Below, in pieces: positions 7,517 through 16,374 of a stretch of 64,000 nt of DNA; within the stretch, counting starts at the first letter, position 1; the number at the start of each line of letters is the position of its first letter. This DNA is from Ruegeria lacuscaerulensis. Lineage in GTDB: Bacteria; Pseudomonadota; Alphaproteobacteria; Rhodobacterales; Rhodobacteraceae. The translations under genes were made by a program, and so were the position numbers. Where the stretch lies: positions 44,809-108,808 of the forward strand of contig NZ_WPZL01000013.1 of assembly GCF_013031245.1 (NCBI RefSeq), written 5' to 3'. The notes under the pieces are model-generated. The model ran no database searches and had not been told where the DNA came from. It saw nothing but the letters and a program-made list of their open reading frames with translations.

Positions 7517-9098
7517 TGCAACAATGGAACTGAAAGTCACTGCCGCCTCGGATATCGAAGTGGATCGCGAAGAGCTGGACAACTCGATCCATGAGTTTGT
7601 CGGCCCGAGCGGGGACTACTACGTCAAGGCGTTTCACAAGATCCACGATGCGACAAGCGCCGTTCCGAATACGTTCAACCTGTGGGCCGCCGTGCTGGGG
7701 CCGTTCTGGTCGGCGTCTCGTGCAATCTGGGGGATGTTCTGGACCTTTCTGATCCTTGAAATCATCGCCTGGGTACAGATCGGGCGGGGCGCGTGGGGCA
7801 ACCCCGGCGCTGATCTGGCCGAACGGGCCGAACGTCAGCAAGGCCGCGCGAACGAGTTGCTGGAGCGCGCGGCGGCGGCCACCGAAAAAGATGAAATAGA
7901 CCGGTTTACCAAGCTGGCCGAGAACATCCAGAAAGCTGCCGATTCCAGTTTTGAAAAAGCGGCGGCGGCGCAGTCCGAAGCCTTTGGGATCATGGTCACC
8001 GGCTTACTGATGCTGTTGGTATTCAAGCTGGCGCAGGGGTTCTACGCAGATCGCGTCTATGAAAAACAGTATTCAAAATGGCGGATCGACCCGAACAGCA
8101 CAGAAAGCGGAAGATCCACGCGGAATATCGTTCTGGGCGCCGTGCTGATCGCGGCGATCGGGCCATTGATCGTGTACAAATTCACCGTGAATGCCTCATT
8201 TCCTCTGTTGGATGCGTTCCCCGAGCAGGCAGTGTCCGAGATGATCTTGGGGGAAGGTAGCGGGACGCTGTTTTCAACTCTGGCAAGCTGGATGGAGGCG
8301 CAGATCGACGCCGCAGCCGCAGCGGGGGGCGACGTTTTCGACGGGATCGTGGCTGGCGTGCGTTCTGTTCTGGATGCACTGACAGTTGCCCTGATCGGGT
8401 CTCCGTGGCCGGTTGTAATGCTGGTGATCTGCGTGACTGCATGGCGCGCGGCAGGGCCGAGGGTGGCAATTTTCACCGCGTCCTCGTTGGCTTATATCGC
8501 TCTGCTGGGGTACTGGGATGTGGCCATGGAGACCGTGGCGCTTGTGGGCGCAGCAGTGCTGCTATGCGTTGTCTTCGGCATCCCGCTGGGCATCTGGTTC
8601 GGTAAATCCCAGCGGGCCTATCGCGCCGCCGAACCGGTTCTGGATCTGATGCAGACGCTTCCGGCCTTCGTCTACCTGATTCCGATCATTGCCTTCTTTG
8701 GCACCGGTAACCCGCCGGGCATTCTGGCCACGATCATCTTTGGTATGCCGCCGGTGATCCGCCTGACCGCGCTGGGAATGCGAGGGGTACCGGATAGTAT
8801 CAAAGAGGCTGCCGTGGCCTTTGGAGCCTCGAAATGGCAATTGCTGAAGGATGTCGAAATTCCATTAGCCCTGCCGTCGATCATGACCGGCGTGAACCAG
8901 ACTATCCTGATGTGTCTGTCGATGGTGGTGATCATCTCACTGATCGGCGGTGGCGGGTTGGGCAAGGAAATCCTGGAGGCGCTGCAATACGCAGCCAAGG
9001 GTCCAGGCCTGCTGGGCGGCTTTGCCATTCTGTTCCTTGCTATGGTCATGGACCGCATCGTTCAGGGCGCCTTCCGGCGAGAAGACGAGAAAATCTGA
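7509..9098 (+). CDS. proW: betaine/proline-type ABC transporter permease, extended form
   Basis: The C-terminal half is a ProW-type permease with several membrane segments and the EAA loop (SIKEAAVAFGASKWQLLKDVE) that contacts the ATPase. At 529 aa it is much longer than E. coli ProW because of an N-terminal extension. That extension holds one membrane segment near residues 65-90, an Ala/Glu-rich helical region likely to be a coiled coil (residues about 100-155), and a further membrane segment. The start overlaps the ATPase gene by 8 bp (ATGACTGA). A strong terminator follows. Confidence 0.9.
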   Translation: MTDATMELKVTAASDIEVDREELDNSIHEFVGPSGDYYVKAFHKIHDATSAVPNTFNLWAAVLGPFWSASRAIWGMFWTFLILEIIAWVQIGRGAWGNPGADLAERAERQQGRANELLERAAAATEKDEIDRFTKLAENIQKAADSSFEKAAAAQSEAFGIMVTGLLMLLVFKLAQGFYADRVYEKQYSKWRIDPNSTESGRSTRNIVLGAVLIAAIGPLIVYKFTVNASFPLLDAFPEQAVSEMILGEGSGTLFSTLASWMEAQIDAAAAAGGDVFDGIVAGVRSVLDALTVALIGSPWPVVMLVICVTAWRAAGPRVAIFTASSLAYIALLGYWDVAMETVALVGAAVLLCVVFGIPLGIWFGKSQRAYRAAEPVLDLMQTLPAFVYLIPIIAFFGTGNPPGILATIIFGMPPVIRLTALGMRGVPDSIKEAAVAFGASKWQLLKDVEIPLALPSIMTGVNQTILMCLSMVVIISLIGGGGLGKEILEALQYAAKGPGLLGGFAILFLAMVMDRIVQGAFRREDEKI

Positions 9099-9105
9099 CC
9101 CCCCA

Positions 9106-9137
9106 CGCCTCCGGTTCCGACCGGGGGCGTTTTTTTT
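9106..9137 (+). terminator. strong intrinsic terminator after the ABC operon
   Basis: CGCCTCCGGT pairs with ACCGGGGGCG (one wobble) around the loop TCCG, followed by eight consecutive T. It should end transcription after the permease gene, so the ureohydrolase gene 15 bp downstream depends on read-through or its own promoter. Confidence 0.9.
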
Positions 9138-9151
9138 GAACGGGAGCAATC

Positions 9152-10129
9152 ATGACCGACCGCTACGAACAATCAATGATGGACAATCTTTATTGGTGGG
9201 GTGTGCCGACGCTGTTCCGCTGCCCCAATGTCGGGCCCAAAGAGCAGAATATCGCGCTGGTTGGCGTGCCACATTCAACCGGCAATGGCACCACCGAAAG
9301 GGATCAGCATCTGGGGCCACGTGCTTTGCGGCACGTTTCGGCGGTACAGCGCCGCGTGCATTCCGTGTTCGGGATCGACCCGTGGAACAGCGCGCGGATT
9401 GCGGATGTGGGCGATGTGCCGTTCCCCCGCGCAAACGATAACGAGGATTGCATTGAACGTATCACCGCCTTTTACAAGGATATCGACGCAGCCGGTGCGC
9501 GCCCCGTTTCCGTCGGCGGCGACCATTCCATAACAGGCGGGATCGTACAGGCGCTGGGCCGTGGTAAATTGGCGAGCGGGCAACCGGTCAGTTTTCTGCA
9601 TCTGGATGCGCATACGGATGTTTTCACCAAGGTCGATCATTTTCTGGGCGCCAAGAAGTCCGCGGCCCATTGGGGGGCCTATCTGGTGGATCAGGGGCAG
9701 GTCGACCCGGCGCGATCCATGCAAATTGGGTTGCGGGGTCATCCGCGCAGTCTGGACTGGCTGCAGCCCTCATACGACTATGGCTACAACATCGTCACCA
9801 TGCGCGAATTCCGCCAACGCGGGTTGGAAGATGTCGTGGCGCAAACCAAAGAGGTTCTCGGTGATCGCCCAGTCTATATCACCTTTGATCTGGACTGCCT
9901 TGATCCAACAGTCGCGCCGGCCGTGTCCAATCTGGAGCCCGGCGAAAAGGGGTTCGATATTGACGAAGCCGTCGGCATCCTGCGCGCGGCGCGCGGGCTG
10001 AATATCGTGGGAGGTGACGTGGTTTGCATGATGCCCACCAAGGACAGTCCGAACAATATCACCGCCCTGACGGCAGCGGCGGTGATGTTCGAGATGATCT
10101 CGATGATTGCCGAGAATGTCGCTGGTTAG
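9152..10129 (+). CDS. agmatinase-family ureohydrolase
   Basis: 325-aa member of the arginase/agmatinase superfamily, which hydrolyses guanidino compounds to urea plus an amine. All dimanganese-site motifs are present: GGDHS, HLDAHTDVF and FDLDCLDPTVAP. The substrate cannot be read from sequence; agmatine, guanidinobutyrate or free guanidine are all possible in this superfamily. GGGAG lies before the ATG. It is convergent with, and overlaps by 4 bp, a second ureohydrolase gene. Confidence 0.85.
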   Translation: MTDRYEQSMMDNLYWWGVPTLFRCPNVGPKEQNIALVGVPHSTGNGTTERDQHLGPRALRHVSAVQRRVHSVFGIDPWNSARIADVGDVPFPRANDNEDCIERITAFYKDIDAAGARPVSVGGDHSITGGIVQALGRGKLASGQPVSFLHLDAHTDVFTKVDHFLGAKKSAAHWGAYLVDQGQVDPARSMQIGLRGHPRSLDWLQPSYDYGYNIVTMREFRQRGLEDVVAQTKEVLGDRPVYITFDLDCLDPTVAPAVSNLEPGEKGFDIDEAVGILRAARGLNIVGGDVVCMMPTKDSPNNITALTAAAVMFEMISMIAENVAG

Positions 10130-11097
10130 CTGCGTCGCGCGTCGACGGCCTGCGCCAGAACGCAAAGCAGCTCGAACATCAGTGAGATACCCAGCCATGC
10201 AGTGCCTCCGTAGGCGTCGAACGGTGGCGAGACCTCGACCAGATCGGCTCCAACCAGATTCACGCCGGACATCCGGCGGATGACCTGCTGCGCCTGAAAA
10301 CTGTTCGGCCCGCCGATTTCCGGCGTGCCGGTGCCGGGCGCGAAGGTCGGATCGACGAAATCGATGTCATAGGTGCAATAGGTCGGTGACGTTCCGACAA
10401 TGCTGCGCACCTCCGTCAAAACATCGTCAATGCCCCGGTCGAACAATTCCTCAACACGGATGATGCGGATGCCCTGCGCTTCGCCCCATTCAATGTCCTC
10501 GGTGTTGTAGGCGGTTCCGCGAATGCCAATCTGAACAAAGCGTTTTGGGTCGACCAGCCCCTCTTCGACTGCACGACGGAACGGGGTGCCGTGAGTGAAC
10601 TTGTGACCTCCGAAATAGCTGTCGAACAGGTCCGTGTGACTGTCGAACTGGATCAACCCCAGCGGACCCGAAGCAGCGAGGGCGCGCAGTACGGGCAGGG
10701 TCGTCAGGTGATCTCCTCCGGCTGTAAGCGGTGCAATGCCACGCTTGTGCAGTTCAGTGTAGAAACCCGTGACCCGATTCAGCGTGTCTTCGATATCGAC
10801 CGGATTGGGTGCGACATCACCCAGATCCGCACAATTGACCAGCGAAAATGGTGCCACACCTGTAACCGGGTTCATCGCCCGGATCATGGTGGAATAATCG
10901 CGCAACTGCCGTGGACCATGCCGCGCACCGGGGCGGTTTGTAGTCCCGCCATCCCAGGGAATGCCCACAAGGCCCAGTTCGACCTCAGCAATTCGATCAT
11001 GGTCCAGTGTCAGGCTGGGAAGGCGCATGAAAGTCGGCACACCGGCAAAACGTGCAAGCTCCATAGCCGACACCGGCTGAAAAAAAGAATTGGTCAT
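10126..11097 (-). CDS. second agmatinase-family ureohydrolase
   Basis: 323-aa paralogue-type member of the same superfamily with metal motifs GGDHLTT, QFDSHTDLFD and YDIDFVDPTFAPGTGTPE. It is clearly diverged from its neighbour and is therefore likely to have a different substrate. The ATG at 11097 follows GGGGAG. Its stop overlaps the stop of the convergent ureohydrolase, and it lies downstream of the MttB-superfamily gene on the same strand (74 bp gap), so the two may be cotranscribed. Confidence 0.85.
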   Translation of the reverse strand: MTNSFFQPVSAMELARFAGVPTFMRLPSLTLDHDRIAEVELGLVGIPWDGGTTNRPGARHGPRQLRDYSTMIRAMNPVTGVAPFSLVNCADLGDVAPNPVDIEDTLNRVTGFYTELHKRGIAPLTAGGDHLTTLPVLRALAASGPLGLIQFDSHTDLFDSYFGGHKFTHGTPFRRAVEEGLVDPKRFVQIGIRGTAYNTEDIEWGEAQGIRIIRVEELFDRGIDDVLTEVRSIVGTSPTYCTYDIDFVDPTFAPGTGTPEIGGPNSFQAQQVIRRMSGVNLVGADLVEVSPPFDAYGGTAWLGISLMFELLCVLAQAVDARRS

Positions 11098-11171
11098 GTG
11101 CTCCCCTTGCTCTGCAGTTTTCCTTGAAGACCCTAGCGTTTCGACTGTGGCTTGGGAATGCGCCGCCACGC

Positions 11172-12692
11172 TCAGATCAGAATGCGAAACCGCCTGCGAA
11201 TTTCTGCGTCCTGCTCGTCAGTCAGGTATTTAGGATGATGCGTGGCTAGAATCTTTTTCACCCGATCACGCGCGACAGACCAGGCGTCCACCGCGCCTTC
11301 CGTTTCCCATGTACGCGGCTCGTTTCGATCTGCCAGCGCGGGATAAAAGTAATCCCGCTCCATTGCCGCATAAGTATGAGCACTGCCCAGAAAATGCCCG
11401 TCCCCCAAAACCGACTGGCATATCGCGTCAAAGCCGAGGTTTTCCTCGGTCACTTCGATCCCGCGCAACGCCCGATAGGTGTGCGAGTGCATTTCATTGT
11501 CCAGCACAAAAGCCTCGAAACTGGCGCCCAGCAGGGACGCGGTCATGCCTGAGCTTTCATAAATCAGGTTGCCTCCGGCCAGAGCTGCCGCAAGAGAAGT
11601 TATGCCTTTCTCAGCCCCATATTGCGCGTCGATGGCCTTGGCATCGGTCATGGATGAGGCCACGCCGGACGGCAGACATAGCCAGTTGGTGATCTGCGCC
11701 GAGGCAGCGTTCAGGATGGCGGTTTCGCCGCTGCCCCCGGCAAAGGAACCAGTGCGCAGATCGACGATGAAGGGCCAGTTTGAAAACACCATCGGAAAGC
11801 CGGGTTTTATCGTGTTGACCATCACGAGGCTGGCCAGCGTCTCGGCCAGAGATTGCGCCAGAAAACCGGCCAGCGTCGCCGGTGCACTCGCCCCCGCCTG
11901 CGCGGCGGTGATGCAGGACATGGGGATGTTGTGCGTGATACATTTATAGACAACGTCCACCGCATCCTCGCCATAGCGCAGCGGGGAAATCACCGGGCTG
12001 ATATGGGCTTTCAGAAACGGTCGTTTGGCGAACTCACCCGGCCCTCCGGCCACGATGTCCAGCATTTCGACAATGGGCGCGACGTGCTCTGCCAGCGTGA
12101 ACGAGGTCGCGATCGGTTTAGTCGTGTTGCTGACCAGCGCGTAAACCGTGTTGACGTCCAGATCGAATACATCGGGCAGGTCCGTCGCCACGCAGCAGCG
12201 AGTGAACCAGCTGACATTGGCCAGCGTATCCTGCAGCCGTGTGAAATCATGCAGATCGGCGAGTGTGGACGGTCGGTATAGCCCGCTGTCTATGTCCAGC
12301 GTCTGTACGGCAGCGCCTCCGGTGCCAAAGAACACGCGGTCGCCACCTACTTCGATGGAACGGGTTTTGTCCCTTCCATGGAAGGTAAATGTCTTCGCAG
12401 CCGATGTGACGACCCGTTCCACCATCTCGCGTGGAAACACCAACCGGTCTGGCTCACCGGGTTGTGCCCCTGCCGCCCTAAGGTCGGCGGCCAGCCTGTC
12501 CGGGACATTGCCCATACCCAAAGTCTCCAAAAGGCGGAGGGCAGTGTCATAAATCTGCTCAATCTCAGGTTGGGTCAACGGTTTGAACGCCCCGCCGGTC
12601 TGGCCGGGCGGGCAGGGATCAACCACCGGCTTGGCCGCACGCTGCGCGTGCCGGGCCCGACGGCCGCTTCGCCTTGCTCCTTCGAATGACAT
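11172..12692 (-). CDS. MttB-superfamily (trimethylamine methyltransferase-like) corrinoid methyltransferase
   Basis: 506-aa protein with the MttB-family layout: N-terminal lead-in, TIM-barrel region and C-terminal segment ending with HHPKYLTDEQDAEIRRRFRI. No in-frame amber codon is used, so it belongs to the non-pyrrolysine branch, whose characterised members demethylate betaines such as glycine betaine or proline betaine rather than trimethylamine. A strong AGGAGAGGG lies before the ATG. It is divergent from the dimethylglycine-dehydrogenase-like gene, which fits stepwise N-demethylation of a betaine. No corrinoid protein gene is seen nearby, so the methyl acceptor is unknown. Confidence 0.82.
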   Translation of the reverse strand: MSFEGARRSGRRARHAQRAAKPVVDPCPPGQTGGAFKPLTQPEIEQIYDTALRLLETLGMGNVPDRLAADLRAAGAQPGEPDRLVFPREMVERVVTSAAKTFTFHGRDKTRSIEVGGDRVFFGTGGAAVQTLDIDSGLYRPSTLADLHDFTRLQDTLANVSWFTRCCVATDLPDVFDLDVNTVYALVSNTTKPIATSFTLAEHVAPIVEMLDIVAGGPGEFAKRPFLKAHISPVISPLRYGEDAVDVVYKCITHNIPMSCITAAQAGASAPATLAGFLAQSLAETLASLVMVNTIKPGFPMVFSNWPFIVDLRTGSFAGGSGETAILNAASAQITNWLCLPSGVASSMTDAKAIDAQYGAEKGITSLAAALAGGNLIYESSGMTASLLGASFEAFVLDNEMHSHTYRALRGIEVTEENLGFDAICQSVLGDGHFLGSAHTYAAMERDYFYPALADRNEPRTWETEGAVDAWSVARDRVKKILATHHPKYLTDEQDAEIRRRFRILI

Positions 12693-12707
12693 CCATTCCC
12701 TCTCCTG

Positions 12708-12734
12708 TGACCCTTTCTCGCACCGTAAGGGTCA
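12708..12734. promoter_or_regulatory. inverted repeat in the divergent mttB-like / dehydrogenase promoter region
   Basis: Perfect 8-bp arms TGACCCTT (12708-12715) and AAGGGTCA (12727-12734) are separated by 11 bp. It lies 16-42 bp upstream of the methyltransferase start. It could be an operator for the LysR regulator at 15403 or a leader hairpin; which one is unknown. Confidence 0.45.
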
Positions 12735-12875
12735 ATTTGCACGCATCGCAAAGGTGAACTGAGATTATCAGAATCCTCAATCGCAGTTTCGATTTTTCAA
12801 TACAGGCAACCGTCCTGTTGTCGGCCAAACCGGTAATTCCGCAAGACTGAGCCCATGAAAGAGGGAGCAGTGCCA

Positions 12876-15311
12876 ATGAAGTCGCGCACCAAAGTTGTTG
12901 TGATCGGCGGCGGGATCGCCGGATGTTCGACGCTGTACCACCTGACACAGGAGGGGTGGACAGATGTGGTTCTGGTCGAGCGGAATGAACTGACTTCGGG
13001 CACCACCTGGCATTCCGCCGCGCAGGTGACGAATTTTGGCATGAACCAGACGATGGTGGGGCTGAAATCCCACTCGATCCATTTGTACAAGGAATTGGCT
13101 GAAGACCCGGACTACCCGATCAACTACCACCATGGCGATGGCGGCATCCGTCTGGCCAACACCGAAGCGCAGATGCAGGGCTATCGCCATTTCGCGTCGA
13201 TGGCCAGGGGGATGGAAGTCCATTTCGAAGTGATCGATGCCGAAGAATGTGCCCGTCGTCATCCGCTGATCTCGACCGAGAACCTGATCGGCGGTTTGTG
13301 GGATCCGCTGGATGGCGATATCGACCCCGCGCAGCTGTGTCAGGCGTTGGCTCGTCGGGCGCGGAGGGCAGGGGCCGAGGTCTATCGCAACACTCCGGTA
13401 ACAGAGCTGACGCAGCACGGCGACGATACCTGGACCGTTCACACACAACTTGGAGACATCGATTGCGACATCGTGGTCAACGCTTGCGGGTACCGGGTCA
13501 ATGAAGTCGGTGCGATGATGGGCGTGCATCATCCGGTCTCGTCCATGGAGCACCAGTATTTTCTGACAGAAGAGATTGCGGCCATTCGGGATGCGGGCCA
13601 CAGGATGCCTCTGCTGCGGTGCCCGATCAGCGATTACTATTGTCGGCAGGAAAAGAACGGCCTGTTGCTGGGGTTTTACGAGCAGGACTGCAAGACCTGG
13701 GGCATGGACGGGATCGACCCAAACTTCGTCAATGCCCTGTGCCCGGATGATCTGGATCGCGTTACGGATGTTCTGGAAGGCGCTTTCGCCCGGATGCCCG
13801 CTCTGATGGAGGTCGGGATTCATACCGTAGTCAACGGTCCGATCACTTACACAATCGACGGGGCACCACTGGTCGGGCAGATACCAGGCAAGCGCAACGC
13901 GTTCTGCATCATCGGTCTGCGGGCCGGTTTGGGCGAAGGTGGCGGCCACGGATGGCTGCTGGCCCAGCAGATCGTGCATGGTGAGGCGTGCTATGACACA
14001 TGGTGCCTCGACCCCCGGCGGTTTGCGGCTCATGCAAATGTGGAACTGACAGCGCTGAAGGCGATTGAGGACTATCAAAACGAGTTCCGGTTCCATTTCC
14101 CGCACGAACACCGGCCTGCAGGGCGACCGGCCAAAACGACCCCTCTGACACCTGTATTGGCGGCGGAAGGGGCCGAGTTCACTGTGGTCAACGGATGGGA
14201 GAGGGTGGATTACATCAAGCCCAACACTAGTTTTTCACCCACTCTCAGTTTCGATTTTGACGAAACCTTCGATCTGGTCGCGGCCGAGGTCGCGAATGTT
14301 CAGACCGGCGTCGGGCTGGCCGAGGTTAACGGGTTCAATCGGATTGAGATCACAGGGGCAGATAGGCGCACTTTTCTGGACCGGATGTTCTGCGGTACTG
14401 TCATCCGGCGCGACGGCCGGGTGGGGTTGGGCTATCTGCTGAACCATCACGGGATGGTCAAAGCCGAGGCGACCATTGCAAACCTTCCTGCCAGCGACCG
14501 GGGACCGGCCCGGCTGTGGTATGGCTCTGCCGCGGCCAGCGAATTTCACGACATGGACTGGCTGGGCCAACACCTGAGGGCGGATGAAGACGTTCACCTG
14601 CGCAGCCTGACCAACGATCAGACCATCCTGATCCTTGCAGGTCCCAAAGCGCGTGATGTTTTGTCTGCCTGCGCCCGGGGGAATTGGTCCGCTGGCGCGT
14701 TTCCATGGCTCAGCGTTCGGGAGTGCTTTGTCGGTATTGCTCCGGCCACGGTCATGAGTGTCAGTTTTTCGGGCGAAATGGCCTATGAAATCCACGTTCC
14801 CAATGCGTCGCTCTATGCGGCCTACCTTGCGTTGCGGCAGGCAGGGGAGGAGCACGGCTTAAAACTGTTCGGCGCGCGGGCGGTAGAGTCCATGCGGATG
14901 GAGAAGAGCTTTCTGCATTGGAAGGCCGATCTGATTACCGAGTTTGATCCGTTCGAGACTGGATTGGATCGGTTCGTCAAGTTGGGTAAAGGCGAATTCG
15001 TTGGGCGCGATGCTCTGATGAAGCGCCAGTCAGAAGGCCCGCGAAAAAAGCTGATTGCATTGCAAATCGGTATGGCGCAACGACCCGCGCATCCGGGGGC
15101 GTCCCTGATGCTGGGCGAAAAAGTTATTGGCACAATCACTTCGGGCGATTGGGGGCATCGCACCGGCCTAAACCTGGCGCATGGGTATGTTGATCCCGGG
15201 CTGGCTGACGTGGGATGCGAAATGGAGTTGGATTCCTGTGGGCAACGCGCCCGTGCCTTGGTCATACCGCCGTCGCCCTATGATCCGGATTTTGAACGGT
15301 TGCGAATGTGA
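12876..15311 (+). CDS. dimethylglycine/sarcosine dehydrogenase-like flavoprotein with GcvT domain
   Basis: 811-aa two-domain enzyme. The N-terminal FAD oxidoreductase (residues about 5-390) has VVVIGGGIAGCSTLYHL and the SGTTWHSAAQ segment, whose His corresponds to the covalent flavin attachment site in dimethylglycine dehydrogenase. The C-terminal half (about 440-805) is an aminomethyltransferase (GcvT) tetrahydrofolate domain that captures the oxidised methyl group. The start at 12876 is chosen because GGGAG lies 8 bp upstream; an ATG at 12855 is less likely. Together with the ABC importer and methyltransferase it suggests betaine to dimethylglycine to sarcosine catabolism. Confidence 0.85.
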   Translation: MKSRTKVVVIGGGIAGCSTLYHLTQEGWTDVVLVERNELTSGTTWHSAAQVTNFGMNQTMVGLKSHSIHLYKELAEDPDYPINYHHGDGGIRLANTEAQMQGYRHFASMARGMEVHFEVIDAEECARRHPLISTENLIGGLWDPLDGDIDPAQLCQALARRARRAGAEVYRNTPVTELTQHGDDTWTVHTQLGDIDCDIVVNACGYRVNEVGAMMGVHHPVSSMEHQYFLTEEIAAIRDAGHRMPLLRCPISDYYCRQEKNGLLLGFYEQDCKTWGMDGIDPNFVNALCPDDLDRVTDVLEGAFARMPALMEVGIHTVVNGPITYTIDGAPLVGQIPGKRNAFCIIGLRAGLGEGGGHGWLLAQQIVHGEACYDTWCLDPRRFAAHANVELTALKAIEDYQNEFRFHFPHEHRPAGRPAKTTPLTPVLAAEGAEFTVVNGWERVDYIKPNTSFSPTLSFDFDETFDLVAAEVANVQTGVGLAEVNGFNRIEITGADRRTFLDRMFCGTVIRRDGRVGLGYLLNHHGMVKAEATIANLPASDRGPARLWYGSAAASEFHDMDWLGQHLRADEDVHLRSLTNDQTILILAGPKARDVLSACARGNWSAGAFPWLSVRECFVGIAPATVMSVSFSGEMAYEIHVPNASLYAAYLALRQAGEEHGLKLFGARAVESMRMEKSFLHWKADLITEFDPFETGLDRFVKLGKGEFVGRDALMKRQSEGPRKKLIALQIGMAQRPAHPGASLMLGEKVIGTITSGDWGHRTGLNLAHGYVDPGLADVGCEMELDSCGQRARALVIPPSPYDPDFERLRM

Positions 15312-15367
15312 TACCTCCGCGTCCCGTACAACTTCACCATTGCCGCAAGTGCAAATTTTTGCTTCGC

Positions 15368-15390
15368 TTGTTTCGATCCAATCGAAACAA
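15368..15390. promoter_or_regulatory. perfect inverted repeat upstream of LysR gene (candidate operator)
   Basis: Ten-bp arms TTGTTTCGAT and ATCGAAACAA flank a 3-bp centre (CCA). The repeat contains the T-N11-A form typical of LysR-family boxes (T15373 to A15385) and ends 13 bp before the regulator's ATG, so autoregulation is likely. Confidence 0.6.
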
Positions 15391-15402
15391 TGGGCGTCCA
15401 AG

Positions 15403-16374
15403 ATGTCAAAATCTCTGAGCCTGCGTTGGCTGGAAGTGTTCCGGCTGGTTGCCAAGTCAGGGTCGATCCAGAAAGTCGCATCCGAAACGGGGCTGTCCAT
15501 CAGCACCGTTTCAAACCACCTGCGCAGTCTGGAGGCCGCGCTGGGCATTGACCTTGTCGATCATGGACGTCGCCCAATGGGGTTGACGCCCGCAGGCGAA
15601 GTTTTCGCGCGCTATGTTCGCGACGGTCTGACAGTTCTCAAACGAGGCGAGGCCGAAATTCGTTCGGGAAACTGGCGCCATGCGACAGACCTGCGGTTGG
15701 CATTGATCGATGATTTCGACAATCAGATCGCACCTGATCTGTTCCGATTTCTGGCCCATGCTCTGCCGCGGTGTAATTTCCGACACTATACGCGCCCGAG
15801 CCATGAGATCATCGCAAAACTGCAGGAACACAAGCTGGACGCCGGGGTCGCCACCCGTCCGTCCGAACGAACGGTGGGCCTGATCGAATACCCACTGATG
15901 CGTGACCCGTTTGTGGTGATATTGCCCAATTCGTTCGAGGGCGATCCCGAAGGACTTTTCACACCGGATTCCGATCTGCCCCTGCTGAGATATTCGCGGG
16001 ATTACATGATCGGCAAGCAGATCGAAATCCAGCTTACGCGCAACAAATACAACTTGCCCAACCGGTTTGAGTTGGAATGCAACCAATCCATTACCGGCCT
16101 CGTCGCCGAAGGCAGTGGTTGGGCGATCACCACGGCGGCTTGTTTCCATCGTGCCCAAAGGTTTCATGACAGTGTCAAAGTCATACCGTTTCCGGGCAGA
16201 AATTTCGTTCGAACGGTGTCACTGTTCACGACCGAGGTTTATCCGGAAACCACCTCGAAACTAATCCAGAAGGTCATGGTAAATCTGATCCGGCAGCACT
16301 TTACCGATCCGATGTGCAAAGCACATTTTTGGCTGAAGGACGAATTCGTTACGCTGGAAGCCGAAGGTACCTAG
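15403..16374 (+). CDS. LysR-family transcriptional regulator
   Basis: 323 aa. The N-terminal winged helix reads LRWLEVFRLVAKSGSIQKVA then SETGLSISTVSNHLRSLEAALG, followed by a substrate-binding-like domain. The ATG at 15403 is used because longer in-frame versions would begin inside the dehydrogenase gene. It sits 91 bp after the demethylating flavoprotein with a perfect inverted repeat in the gap. It probably controls itself and the betaine genes (inference). Its stop overlaps that of the convergent LacI gene. Confidence 0.9.
   Translation: MSKSLSLRWLEVFRLVAKSGSIQKVASETGLSISTVSNHLRSLEAALGIDLVDHGRRPMGLTPAGEVFARYVRDGLTVLKRGEAEIRSGNWRHATDLRLALIDDFDNQIAPDLFRFLAHALPRCNFRHYTRPSHEIIAKLQEHKLDAGVATRPSERTVGLIEYPLMRDPFVVILPNSFEGDPEGLFTPDSDLPLLRYSRDYMIGKQIEIQLTRNKYNLPNRFELECNQSITGLVAEGSGWAITTAACFHRAQRFHDSVKVIPFPGRNFVRTVSLFTTEVYPETTSKLIQKVMVNLIRQHFTDPMCKAHFWLKDEFVTLEAEGT

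Noticed and set aside
11172..12692. Pyrrolysine-containing trimethylamine methyltransferase
   Set aside because: The reading frame is continuous without any in-frame TAG, and no pyl genes are seen.
12777..14111. 444-codon minus-strand open frame
   Set aside because: Antisense to the dimethylglycine-dehydrogenase-like gene with covalent-flavin motif; no ribosome site or family pattern.
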